A stretch of 23,631 nucleotides of DNA from an uncultured bacterium (lineage in GTDB: Bacteria; Bacillota_I; Bacilli_A; RF39; UBA660): assembly GCA_905216155.1 (NCBI GenBank), contig CAJMSU010000022.1, positions 1 to 23,631 on the forward strand, written 5' to 3'. The notes below the pieces were generated by a model. The model worked only from the letters and a program-made list of their open reading frames with translations, had not been told where the DNA came from and ran no database searches. The translations under genes and the position numbers were made by a program. How positions within the stretch are numbered: position 1 is the stretch's first letter; each line of letters opens with the position of its first letter. This document shows positions 14,326 to 22,167 of the stretch, in pieces.

Positions 14326-15870
14326 ATGAATAATAAAAACAGATTAATAGAAATAATAAGTATTATAAAAATTAATAATTTAGTAGATGACAGAAGTCCT
14401 AAAAATCTTAGAAAAACCATTGAAGACTTAGGACCAACTTTTATAAAAATAGGGCAGATTCTTTCTACAAGAGTTGATTTAATTCCTAATGAATATGCTA
14501 AAGAATTATCAAAATTAAGAGGCAACGTTACGCCACTACCTTATCCACAAATAGAAAAGATTCTTAAGAAAGAGTACAAAAATTTAGATAATATATTTGT
14601 CCATATCTACGAAAAGCCAATTGGTTCAGCTTCTATTGCACAAGTTCATAAGGCAAGGTTAAAAGATAAAAGAACTGTTGTTTTAAAAATCAGAAGACCA
14701 AATATTGAAGAAGAAATAAAACAAGATATAGAGTTATTAAAACAAGCTACTAAAACATTACATCTTAATCATTTTATCAAAATAATGGATTTAGATAAGG
14801 TTTTAGATGAGTTATACACAACTACTATGATGGAACTTGATTTTTCTAAGGAAAAAGAAAATATGTTGTTCTTTGAAAATCATAACAAAGATATTCCTTA
14901 TATATCTTCCCCTAAAGTGATAGAAGAATTATCAACTAAAAATATTTTAGTTATGGGATATATTGATGGTATAATGATATCTAATATAGAAAAATTAGAT
15001 AATGAAAATTATGATAAGAGTCTTATTGCTAAAGAGTTGAGTAAAAACTATATCAAACAAGCTTTAGAAGATGGTATGTTTCATGCTGATCCTCATCCTG
15101 ACAATATAACAATTTATAATGATAAAATATATTTTCTAGACTGGGGTATGGTAGGAACTCTATCAAAGCTTAATAGAGCTTTATTAAATAAATGTATGAA
15201 AGCTATTATTACGGAAGATTATCAAGAAGTTGCTAATTGTCTATTATCGATGTCTATAAAAAAAGATGAAACTGATTACCAAAAACTAGTTGATAATATT
15301 AAAGAAATTTTAGAAGGGTTTTCTACCCTTGGCCTTGATGAAATAGATACTAGGAAATTTATTACTAATATGTTTAAAATGCTTCAAGAAAATAATTTAA
15401 TATTAGACCATAATGTTACTATGCTAATACGTGGTATTGGTGTAATTGAAGGAGTCTTACAGTCACTCGATTCCACTATCAGTCTAACTAGTGTTTTAAA
15501 GGATAAAGTATTAGAAAATGAGAAGAAAGCTTTACTATCAGGAGAAACGTTAAAAAAAATAGAGAAAAAAGTTTTAAAAAGTAGTAAAAGTTTAATAAAT
15601 ATTCCTGAAGAGACCGAAAGTTTACTAAAATATATAAAACAAGGAAACTTTAAATTTAAATTAGAACTAAGCAATTCAACTAAACATATTGATAAACTAG
15701 AAAATCTTCTTCATGAGTTAATACTTGGTTTTATTGATGGTTGTTTAATACTAGCTTATAGTTTTACAAAAACAGAATTAGCTAAATTTATTATACTTAC
15801 TTTTATAATTATTGTATCAGCTTTATTAACATTTAAAATGATAAGAGACTTATTACATAAAGGATATTAG
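14326..15870 (+). CDS. ABC1/UbiB/AarF family atypical kinase
   Basis: 514 residues from ATG 14326, chosen because GGTGA lies 5 nt before it; the longer frame would start inside the terminator. The UbiB fold is clear: KIGQILSTR (KxGQ motif, 41-49), the alanine-rich nucleotide loop PIGSASIAQVH (98-108), the lysine in VVLKIRRP (K121), MELDFSKE (E170, D172), the catalytic-loop HADPHPDN (253-260) and FLDWG (D272). The terminal ~65 residues hold two hydrophobic helices, the usual membrane anchor. The family normally reads HADPHPGN; here Asp replaces Gly at 259. UbiB supports quinone synthesis in respiring bacteria, but homologues are widespread in low-GC organisms without it, where the role is probably in membrane lipid handling. 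No quinone genes are nearby. Confidence 0.9.
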   Translation: MNNKNRLIEIISIIKINNLVDDRSPKNLRKTIEDLGPTFIKIGQILSTRVDLIPNEYAKELSKLRGNVTPLPYPQIEKILKKEYKNLDNIFVHIYEKPIGSASIAQVHKARLKDKRTVVLKIRRPNIEEEIKQDIELLKQATKTLHLNHFIKIMDLDKVLDELYTTTMMELDFSKEKENMLFFENHNKDIPYISSPKVIEELSTKNILVMGYIDGIMISNIEKLDNENYDKSLIAKELSKNYIKQALEDGMFHADPHPDNITIYNDKIYFLDWGMVGTLSKLNRALLNKCMKAIITEDYQEVANCLLSMSIKKDETDYQKLVDNIKEILEGFSTLGLDEIDTRKFITNMFKMLQENNLILDHNVTMLIRGIGVIEGVLQSLDSTISLTSVLKDKVLENEKKALLSGETLKKIEKKVLKSSKSLINIPEETESLLKYIKQGNFKFKLELSNSTKHIDKLENLLHELILGFIDGCLILAYSFTKTELAKFIILTFIIIVSALLTFKMIRDLLHKGY

Positions 15871-15886
15871 TGATAATATTCTTTTA

Positions 15887-16258
15887 TTATTGCCCCATTT
15901 CATTATAAATCCAGACCATTATAGTATCTACTATCTCATCTATTTCTTGTTTTGTTAAGCATCTATCTTTATCTATATGATACCATTTAGAAAGGCAAGT
16001 TCTACAACAAGTAGCTGTAGCATGCATGGCAATAAAAACGGGATGACCTCTCATTGGTGTTTGTTTACCATCATTTAAAGTAGGATATGGTGCTAACCTT
16101 TTACATATAAAATCATAAGCATGCGACTTTATTACTTTATAACCCTTATCTGAAACATATTTCCTATCTTTATTAGAAAGATGAAACCTACTACGGAACT
16201 TAGAGGTTTTAAACCTTTCTAATTTTTTATCTATTATATATTTTTCACTCATCTTCAT
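15887..16258 (-). CDS. DUF4186 family protein
   Basis: A 123-residue protein matching the DUF4186 family over its whole length: a basic N terminus with SKFRSRFHLSNKDRKY, DFICKRLAPYP, then KQTPMRGHPVFIAMHATATC (65-84) and CRTCLSKWY. Conserved H72, H79, C84, C85 and C88 could form a metal site. The biochemical function is not established. It starts with ATG 16258, 21 bp after the helicase stop on the same strand, with GGTGA as ribosome site, so the two are probably one operon under the promoter at 17828-17856. It ends 16 bp from the convergent UbiB-like gene, with no evident terminator. Confidence 0.85.
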   Translation of the reverse strand: MKMSEKYIIDKKLERFKTSKFRSRFHLSNKDRKYVSDKGYKVIKSHAYDFICKRLAPYPTLNDGKQTPMRGHPVFIAMHATATCCRTCLSKWYHIDKDRCLTKQEIDEIVDTIMVWIYNEMGQ

Positions 16259-16278
16259 CTTGATTCACCACATAAATT

Positions 16279-17808
16279 CTATCTCATTCTTACAAATTTA
16301 ACAAGTGACTTTTTTCTTTCTAATTCCTTAATAAAAATCGAATAATTATTACTAGGTACTAACAAATAACACCTATTTCTAGTTCTAGTTATTGCCACAT
16401 AAAATAGCCTTCTTTCTTCACTATAAGGATAATCTTCAGCTTTTTTAGTTACTAATCTCATTATCCTTTCTTCTTTTATTTGATTAGGAAAGCCTAGCAC
16501 ACTATTAAAAAAGTTAATCACTATAACATTGTCAGCTTCTAATCCTTTAGACTTATGTATGGTTAAATAATTAATAACTAAATCTTTTCTCTTTTTATAT
16601 ACTATCTTATCATTATCAACTACTAACAAATCACTTAAGATAAGATTTATGTCATTGTTATTTCTACCTAAAATGAAGATACTACCTTTATCTAACTTAT
16701 CAAGTACCTTTAAAATAGTACTTTTTAAATCATTAGAATAAATAACTTGTAGTGGATAATCAATATGCTTAAATGATGTTAATTCTTTTCTTAACTGATA
16801 TTTATTTTTCAATATAAATTCACTAGCTATTTTTATAAGTTCTTCACTATTTCTATAGGTATTTCTTATTTTATGAGTAACTGCCTCTTTATAATAATCT
16901 TTAAAATTATAAAAAAGACTTATATCACAACCACTAAATATATAAATAGATTGAAAATCATCTCCTACTACCATTAAAGAACTATTCATATTATCTACTA
17001 ATTCTTTAATAAATAAGAATCTAACATAAGATGTATCTTGGTACTCATCAATAATAATATAAGATATTTTTCTTTTATAGTATTTAACTCTATCTTTAGC
17101 AATAAATAGTAAATCATCAAAATCAAGTTCTTTATTTTCCTTCTTTTCTTTTTCATATAGTAGATATATATTTAAAGTAAGTAAAAGAAAGTACTTTTCT
17201 TTTAAATAAGTAATTGGTAAAAGATAGCTTTTTATCTTTTTAAAGAATTTCTGATAATCTTCCATTTTGTAGTTACCGCATTTAAACAAGCGAATAAAAG
17301 TCATTATTTGTCTTTTCAGTAATAGTATTTCCTTACTCTTAGTTACCAATATTTTTTGATAGCTCTTATAATAATCTTTACTAAAATATATATTAAAATA
17401 TCTTAATACTACTTTTAAAAGATTTGGTGAAGATAAAATATCTATATTAAAAAAGTTTTCCACAACCATTGTTAATAATTCGTCACTTGCTATTTCATAA
17501 GTATAGTTAGTCTCATCTAGTATTTTCATAGCCAACTTATGAAAGGTATAGCATTCTATATCGTCATTAATTTCTCTTTTTATCTTCTTCTTTAAGTTTT
17601 CTACTGCCATATTTGTAAAGGTAATACAAACTATCTCTTCTTTTGGAATATGTTTTTCTTCTATTAAGTATTTTATCTTACCAAGTATAGTCAAAGTTTT
17701 TCCACTACCTGCTCCTGCTAAAACAAAGAGGTATTTATTATCATCTTTAACAATTTCTAGTTGGTCATTATCAAGTTTATAATTCATTACTGTAAAGTCC
17801 AGATTCAT
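16279..17808 (-). CDS. UvrD/Rep-type superfamily 1 DNA helicase (short form)
   Basis: About 509 residues with all main SF1A motifs: Walker A AGAGSGKT (K37), Ia ITFTNMAVENLK, II IIIDEYQDTS, III VVGDDFQSIYIF, V LTIHKSKGLEADNVIVIN and VI EERRLFYVAITRTRNR. It is 3'-5' helicase-like but some 200 residues shorter than UvrD or PcrA, lacking most of the 2B region and the C-terminal tail. The start is uncertain: ATG 17808 sits only 2 nt behind GGAGG, ATG 17787 lies 23 nt behind it, and TTG 17817 overlaps it. The promoter carries an SOS box, consistent with a repair function. The DUF4186 gene follows in the same operon. Confidence 0.9.
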   Translation of the reverse strand: MNLDFTVMNYKLDNDQLEIVKDDNKYLFVLAGAGSGKTLTILGKIKYLIEEKHIPKEEIVCITFTNMAVENLKKKIKREINDDIECYTFHKLAMKILDETNYTYEIASDELLTMVVENFFNIDILSSPNLLKVVLRYFNIYFSKDYYKSYQKILVTKSKEILLLKRQIMTFIRLFKCGNYKMEDYQKFFKKIKSYLLPITYLKEKYFLLLTLNIYLLYEKEKKENKELDFDDLLFIAKDRVKYYKRKISYIIIDEYQDTSYVRFLFIKELVDNMNSSLMVVGDDFQSIYIFSGCDISLFYNFKDYYKEAVTHKIRNTYRNSEELIKIASEFILKNKYQLRKELTSFKHIDYPLQVIYSNDLKSTILKVLDKLDKGSIFILGRNNNDINLILSDLLVVDNDKIVYKKRKDLVINYLTIHKSKGLEADNVIVINFFNSVLGFPNQIKEERIMRLVTKKAEDYPYSEERRLFYVAITRTRNRCYLLVPSNNYSIFIKELERKKSLVKFVRMR

Positions 17809-17827
17809 CACCTCCAAAGTTGTATAT

Positions 17828-17856
17828 ATAATATCTCATAAACATATGTTCGTCAA
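17828..17856 (-). promoter_or_regulatory. Helicase promoter with embedded LexA (SOS) box
   Basis: Minus strand TTGACG (17851-17856), 17 bp, TATTAT (17828-17833). The spacer contains CGAACATATGTTTA (17839-17852), matching the Bacillus LexA/DinR box CGAAC-N4-GTTCG except for the last two bases; AACATATGTT is a perfect palindrome. LexA bound here would cover the promoter. Confidence 0.75.
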
Positions 17857-17984
17857 TACTTTTTTATTTTATTTTTCTATTTAGGCAAAAGCAAACCTTA
17901 CATAATCTCTTCTAACATTTGCATCATATATATGCCCATTCCAAATACCATTTATTACATAACATACTAATAGAGGTGAAAAAA

Positions 17985-18782
17985 TTGTTTGAAGCATTTA
18001 AAAACTTATCTCCTGTTTGGCAAACATTAATTGCTACTTTATTCACTTGGGGTGTAACTGCATTAGGAGCTAGTATTGTCTTTTTCTTTAAAAAGGTTAA
18101 TAAAACAGTAATGGATGCGATGCTTGGTTTCTCTGCTGGAGTAATGATAGCAGCCAGTTTCTTTAGTCTAATTGAGCCTGCCTTAGAAATGACAAAAAGT
18201 TTAAAAATGAACGGACCAGTAATAATATCAATAGGTTTTCTATTAGGTGGTACTTTACTATTTATTGGTGATAAGATATATAACCTAGTTGATAAAAAGA
18301 AAGATGGTAACAAAGGCAGTAGAAAAAGATGCTTTATGTTAATATCATCCATAACTATTCATAATATTCCTGAAGGACTTGCTGTCGGAGTAGCTTTTGG
18401 TAGTCTAGCCTATAACATAACAGGTACTACTCTATTATCTGCTCTTACTATCGCTCTTGGTATAGGATTACAAAACTTTCCGGAAGGTAGTGCTGTTAGT
18501 CTTCCATTAAGAAGAGAAGGATACAGTAGAAAAAAAGCCTTCTTTTATGGACAACTATCTGGAATAGTAGAACCAATATCAGCAGTTATTGGTACTATAC
18601 TTGTTTTAAAGATAAAAACTATTCTACCATTCTTATTAGCTTTTGCAGCTGGATCTATGATTTATGTTGTAGTAGAAGAATTGATACCAGAAAGTCAAAC
18701 TAACCAAAAAAAAGACCTGATGGCCTTCTTTACATTATTTGGTTTTGTCCTTATGATGATATTAGATATAACTCTAGGATGA
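17985..18782 (+). CDS. ZIP family divalent metal transporter (ZupT-like)
   Basis: 265-residue inner-membrane transporter with about eight hydrophobic helices, for Zn2+ or related metals. The first helix has the family sequence ATLFTWGVTALGAS. The metal-site helices are HNIPEGLAVGVAFG (H126, N127, E130) and QNFPEGSAVSLPLRREG (Q163, N164, E167), followed by GQLSGIVEP. A cytoplasmic loop between helices 3 and 4 is Lys-rich (DKKKDGNKGSRKR) rather than His-rich. I place the start at TTG 17985, because AGAGGTG lies 6 nt before it and the protein then begins as in relatives; the longer frame from ATG 17919 has no ribosome site. It ends 4 bp from the convergent M23 gene. Confidence 0.9.
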   Translation: MFEAFKNLSPVWQTLIATLFTWGVTALGASIVFFFKKVNKTVMDAMLGFSAGVMIAASFFSLIEPALEMTKSLKMNGPVIISIGFLLGGTLLFIGDKIYNLVDKKKDGNKGSRKRCFMLISSITIHNIPEGLAVGVAFGSLAYNITGTTLLSALTIALGIGLQNFPEGSAVSLPLRREGYSRKKAFFYGQLSGIVEPISAVIGTILVLKIKTILPFLLAFAAGSMIYVVVEELIPESQTNQKKDLMAFFTLFGFVLMMILDITLG

Positions 18783-18786
18783 AAGA

Positions 18787-19443
18787 TTATTCAATATATA
18801 ATTTTTCATTTTCTTTTAATTCTATCGCATATAAACCATTTTTCTTACAAGTAAATACTAATTCTATTTTTCTAGTTGAAGTATTATTCTGATTATCAGT
18901 TACTTCTTCTTTTTTTGTTTCTTCTTTTATAGATTCTATTTTCTTAAATGTATAACCATTACTATTTAATACTTTTATACTATCGTCTATCCAAAGACAA
19001 TCAACTGGATTTTTAGGATTATTAATAGACCAATAACCACTTTCATTCTTATGCCAACCACTACCAGTAAACTTTCCTTTTCCACACTCCATATGCACAT
19101 GATTACCAGTTACATTTCCCTTAGTTCCTTCTTCATAAAACCTTGTTCCTCTAGGAATTACTTGACCAACTTTCAAATTAGAAACATCATTATCATGAGC
19201 GAATAACATAGTCATATAATCAATTGTGCCATCAGGATATAAAACTTTATCTACACTCTCTAACCACACTTCGTTAGCATCATTTGGATAAATTTTTTTA
19301 ATAACACCAGTAAATGGGGCTAGAATAAAATCTATTCCTGAATCACTTCCCCCATCATCTATAGCAAAACTATTCTTATGAGTTCCTACTCCATAACCTT
19401 GCGTTATTCGCATATAAGGACTAGGATAAAGAGGCTTCTCCAT
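18787..19443 (-). CDS. M23-family peptidoglycan endopeptidase (lysin-like)
   Basis: 218 residues. The N-terminal ~150 residues form an M23 metallopeptidase: GVGTHKNSFAIDDGG gives H22 and D29/D30 as zinc ligands, FAHDND has H83, and GNHVHMEC gives the HxH pair H115/H117. A Lys/Glu linker (about 165-190) leads to a short C-terminal segment (RKIELVFTCKKNGLYAIEL) that may bind the wall. No signal peptide is present, so release would need a holin, and the holin-like gene directly upstream overlaps its start (TAATG). This fits a phage-type lysis cassette. M23 enzymes cut cross-bridges or stem peptides; the substrate is not predictable. Confidence 0.85.
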   Translation of the reverse strand: MEKPLYPSPYMRITQGYGVGTHKNSFAIDDGGSDSGIDFILAPFTGVIKKIYPNDANEVWLESVDKVLYPDGTIDYMTMLFAHDNDVSNLKVGQVIPRGTRFYEEGTKGNVTGNHVHMECGKGKFTGSGWHKNESGYWSINNPKNPVDCLWIDDSIKVLNSNGYTFKKIESIKEETKKEEVTDNQNNTSTRKIELVFTCKKNGLYAIELKENEKLYIE

Positions 19444-19781
19444 TATTTTTTACTCCTCTCTATAACATTTTTCTTATTAATCACAATACTTTCACTATTA
19501 GTTAAATCTCTATATGATTTAAGCTTACCTTCTAAAGATTTATAGATTGTATCCGCTCCAATAAAACTAAAAAATCCTACCCATAAACTTTCAGGAAAGG
19601 TAATAGAGGTAAAAGTAATACAGAAAAGAACACCTAATACCAAATTGACAGCAAAGCTATAAAGACATAAACATGAAGAACACTTTAAACATCTTTTCGT
19701 TTTTTGAACTAGAGCACAAGTAATAGTACTTAAGGCAATGGAAACTACTAACATCTGTTGTAAAATAGTTAGTTTTAACAT
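19443..19781 (-). CDS. Holin-like small membrane protein
   Basis: 112 residues from ATG 19781, with GGAGG 7 nt upstream (an ATG two codons earlier is too close to it). Three hydrophobic stretches (about residues 5-22, 38-58 and 64-78), a charged C-terminal tail (ERSKK), and a Cys cluster between the first two (KRCLKCSSCLCLY). Size, topology and the adjoining endopeptidase gene indicate a phage-type holin. The sequence family is not certain from reading alone. It lies 50 bp after the DGR reverse transcriptase gene on the same strand and may be transcribed with it. Confidence 0.75.
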   Translation of the reverse strand: MLKLTILQQMLVVSIALSTITCALVQKTKRCLKCSSCLCLYSFAVNLVLGVLFCITFTSITFPESLWVGFFSFIGADTIYKSLEGKLKSYRDLTNSESIVINKKNVIERSKK

Positions 19782-19830
19782 ACACATTCCTCCCTCTAAA
19801 GTAATTTATGCAAAACTAAAAAAAATGCTA

Positions 19831-20958
19831 CTATTTTTTTATCTTCAAATCATGTTTAAAACGAAAACTTCCACTTGCAGCTCTATTTAAATAACCATTA
19901 TAACTTGCCAAAGTTTTATCAAGCATTTCTGGTTTATTTTTTCTAACATATTTTACTCTTTTTATCACTCTTTTCTTTGTATCACTACTTAATAGCATTA
20001 ATAATTTCTTATCTTCTAATATAAACCTATATCCAAGGAAACAAAATCCATGATGAATTTCTAGTATTTGAGTCTTTTTATTTAGTTTTAATTTAACCTC
20101 AGCTAATTTTTTTTCAATCTCACCTAAACAATATTTAAGATACTCTCTATCCTCATGAAAAAGAATAAAATCATCCATATATCTTACATAACATTTTATT
20201 CCTAGTTTTTCTTTAATATAGTGATCCAAATCATTAAGATAATAAACCGCTAATATCTGGCTAGTCATATTACCAATAGGTAACCCCTTACCTTTTTTAT
20301 AAAGAGGAATACTCTTAAGACTATTAACATGTTCTTGATAATCGTTAATAGGAAGAGTTTTTAATCTTTTTATTTCTTTATCAATAGACTTATTAATACA
20401 CTCATTAACATAATCATAATTAGTACTTATAATCACTTCTTTTACTAAATTAAATACTCTATCATCATCAATCAAATTTTTTAATTTTTCAAGTAATATT
20501 TCTTGATCAATCGAATAAAAATATTTAGCTATATCACACTTTAAAACATATATTTTATCATGCTTATACTTTAATTTATTAATATACTTTTTGACATATT
20601 CTATCCCCTTACTTGATCCCATTAATGGTCTTGTAGCAACATTCATCGGTAATAGTAAGGGATCAATTAAAGGAAATAGAAAATAAGTACTAATTAAGTG
20701 ATTAATTATTTTATCAGGCATACACTCACTCATGATAAATCTATACTTAGGTTCTTTAATAATAAAGATATTATATTTTCCATGTTTATACTCTTCACTT
20801 TTCAATATATTGTAAATAGAAATAATATTGCAAGAAAAAAATAGTTCAAATACGAAAATTTTTTCTTTATGCCTTGTATTATTTCTAACAGTTTTATATA
20901 CATCCATAAGATTTTCGATTGTAACTACTTTATCATAACTAAGTGTCTTTCTTTTCAC
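19831..20958 (-). CDS. Diversity-generating retroelement reverse transcriptase
   Basis: 375 residues. RT motifs: VLKCDIAKYFYSID with catalytic D142; KGLPIGNMTSQILAVYYL (224-241), carrying the GxxxSQ motif that marks DGR enzymes in place of the retroviral/intron form; YVRYMDDFILF with D262 and D263; and HHGFCFLGYRF (302-312). No maturase or integrase domain follows, unlike in group II introns. It copies the template RNA with errors at adenines and the cDNA replaces the variable repeat. It starts at GTG 20958 with GGGGTGA 6 nt upstream and overlaps the avd end by 20 bp, so translation is coupled. The template repeat, avd and a target gene are all nearby, making the DGR assignment secure. Confidence 0.95.
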   Translation of the reverse strand: MKRKTLSYDKVVTIENLMDVYKTVRNNTRHKEKIFVFELFFSCNIISIYNILKSEEYKHGKYNIFIIKEPKYRFIMSECMPDKIINHLISTYFLFPLIDPLLLPMNVATRPLMGSSKGIEYVKKYINKLKYKHDKIYVLKCDIAKYFYSIDQEILLEKLKNLIDDDRVFNLVKEVIISTNYDYVNECINKSIDKEIKRLKTLPINDYQEHVNSLKSIPLYKKGKGLPIGNMTSQILAVYYLNDLDHYIKEKLGIKCYVRYMDDFILFHEDREYLKYCLGEIEKKLAEVKLKLNKKTQILEIHHGFCFLGYRFILEDKKLLMLLSSDTKKRVIKRVKYVRKNKPEMLDKTLASYNGYLNRAASGSFRFKHDLKIKK

Positions 20959-21295
20959 TTTTAATCACCCCATAAGAAATCTTTTTCATCTCAATTAAAA
21001 AATTACTAACGGATATGTACTTCTTAGGGCTAATAATTTTTTTCTTATAACTAACTTGCATATAATAATCTAACATTGAAATCTGTATCAATAATGATTT
21101 TAAATACTTAAGTTTTATTCTATTTGTATCCTCTATTCGATAAGAGAATATATCCTCAATTATTGAATACATAGTTTTTTCAATATTTTGTTTTAATACT
21201 ACTTCCTTTTTAGGAAAATTAACCAGTTGTTTATTTATATAATCAATAGTCTTTTCACTACTAGATAAAAGTTTAAATCCATCATTAGAGTTCAT
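20939..21295 (-). CDS. avd: DGR accessory protein Avd (four-helix bundle)
   Basis: 118 residues, mostly helical, with the Avd/S23-like pattern: EKTIDYINKQLVNFPKKEVV near the start (NFPK followed by a helix), a central YLKSLLIQISMLDYYMQ, and ISPKKYISVSNFLIEMKKI close to the end. Avd forms a barrel-shaped pentamer, binds reverse transcriptase and nucleic acid and is needed for mutagenic retrohoming in the Bordetella phage system. ATG 21295 is preferred over TTG 21301 because AAGGAG lies 7 nt before it. It overlaps the msl end by 11 bp and the RT start by 20 bp. The basic C terminus (KSEKKDT) is typical. Confidence 0.85.
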   Translation of the reverse strand: MNSNDGFKLLSSSEKTIDYINKQLVNFPKKEVVLKQNIEKTMYSIIEDIFSYRIEDTNRIKLKYLKSLLIQISMLDYYMQVSYKKKIISPKKYISVSNFLIEMKKISYGVIKSEKKDT

Positions 21296-21686
21296 CAACA
21301 AACTCCTTGATTTTATTATAGTTATCTTTATTTGTTGTTATTAAATTTTTAATTCTTTCTAATAATAATTCATTAGAACATTTACTATAATAACTTCTTT
21401 CTGCAATTTTTGCTATATCATTATACAAGTTATCATCACTTTTATAGTTTTTATCTTCTTCTTCAAAAATATAGAAAGAGATGTTTTTCTCTTTCAAATT
21501 AGCACATACTTTTTCAAAAGCTGAAATAGGAAAGCCTAGTTTACCATTATTTATCTGATAGGAAAACAAATAATTTAAAACTATTGCATCTTTAGAAAAA
21601 GTAACATAGAAACTACCCACTTTAAATAATACTACTTCATCTTGATGTAGGCATTTAATTTCTTCATATTTATCTTTTACTTTCAT
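21285..21686 (-). CDS. DGR accessory MutS-like domain protein (MSL)
   Basis: 133 residues. Residues ~5-75 resemble the N-terminal mismatch-recognition domain I of MutS: KYEEIKCLHQDEVVLFKVGS followed by FY, then SKDAIVLNYLF and LGFPISAFEKVCANLKEKNI; this is the MutS pattern of a Phe/Gly-Phe-Tyr turn, a DA helix and a pocket. The MutS clamp, lever and ATPase domains are absent. Such stand-alone MutS-like genes are known beside avd in a subset of DGRs (called msl). The role is unproven; binding of mismatched cDNA/DNA is a natural guess. ATG 21686 follows GGGTGAAAA. It is the first protein gene after the template repeat. Confidence 0.75.
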   Translation of the reverse strand: MKVKDKYEEIKCLHQDEVVLFKVGSFYVTFSKDAIVLNYLFSYQINNGKLGFPISAFEKVCANLKEKNISFYIFEEEDKNYKSDDNLYNDIAKIAERSYYSKCSNELLLERIKNLITTNKDNYNKIKEFVDEL

Positions 21687-21832
21687 TTTTCACCCATACT
21701 AGTTATGCCAAAGACCAGCCTTGTTTCCAATCTAATGATTATGGTTATTACCATTACTTCCTCAGATTATCAACCTTAATCGATAATTCACGGTCAAATA
21801 TAGGATAGACAAACCTAATTTATAGTAGGAAT

Positions 21833-21949
21833 CTGGGCGGACACCGATGGAATTCGTCACGTTATTCCACGGATTCAAACTGCCTGATGGCATCACATTC
21901 CAAACGTTAGCATTCGAGTTGTTAGAATTGAAGTTAGACGGAGAGAGCG
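21833..21949 (-). repeat. DGR template repeat (TR)
   Basis: 117 bp aligned without gaps to 22242-22358. Read on the minus strand it is rich in AAC/AAT codons (it would encode NSNNSNANVWN then ...LNPWNNVTN), the mark of a template. It lies outside the target gene, between the target and msl. Of 18 differences from the variable repeat, 14 fall at template adenines (of 29 adenines). A perfect 6-bp hairpin (AACTTG-AATA-CAAGTT, 21953-21968) adjoins its 5' end in the RNA direction. The short open frame running through it is a by-product of its origin as a target copy. The 480 bp between target and msl hold only this, the hairpin at 22131-22158 and AT-rich spacer. Confidence 0.93.
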
Positions 21950-22130
21950 AAAAACTTGAATACAAGTTGAGAAAGGAGAGAGTCCGTTAATAGACTGCCC
22001 TTTTAACTTTTTTTTTCAATGCACCATATTTTTCAACTAAATAGAAAATATTCTTTCTAGCTAATTGAAGTATACATTATATCTTCTGGCATAATTATTT
22101 TCTTTATTTTTTATTATATATATTTTTTGC

Positions 22131-22158
22131 TAGGCAAAATGATGAGTCATTTTGCCTA
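22131..22158. other. 12-bp-stem hairpin behind the DGR target gene
   Basis: Perfect inverted repeat TAGGCAAAATGA-TGAG-TCATTTTGCCTA, 12-bp stem and 4-nt loop, 9 bp after the target stop. Neither side has a U-tract, so it is a poor rho-independent terminator. DGRs often carry a DNA hairpin with a 7-10 bp stem and 4-nt loop a short distance behind the variable repeat that aids retrohoming. Here the stem is longer and the distance about 83 bp. Confidence 0.75.
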
Positions 22159-22167
22159 ACGCACTTT

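Noticed and set aside
14253..14525. 90-residue minus-strand open frame
   Set aside because: Antisense to the start of the UbiB-like gene and its terminator.
15384..15674. 96-residue minus-strand open frame
   Set aside because: Antisense shadow of the UbiB-like gene.
17924..18352. 142-residue minus-strand open frame
   Set aside because: Antisense shadow of the ZIP transporter.
21762..21965. 67-residue minus-strand open frame ending in a GVRP-like segment
   Set aside because: It is the reading frame of the template repeat, a non-coding copy of the target gene; no ribosome site and its tail is unrelated.
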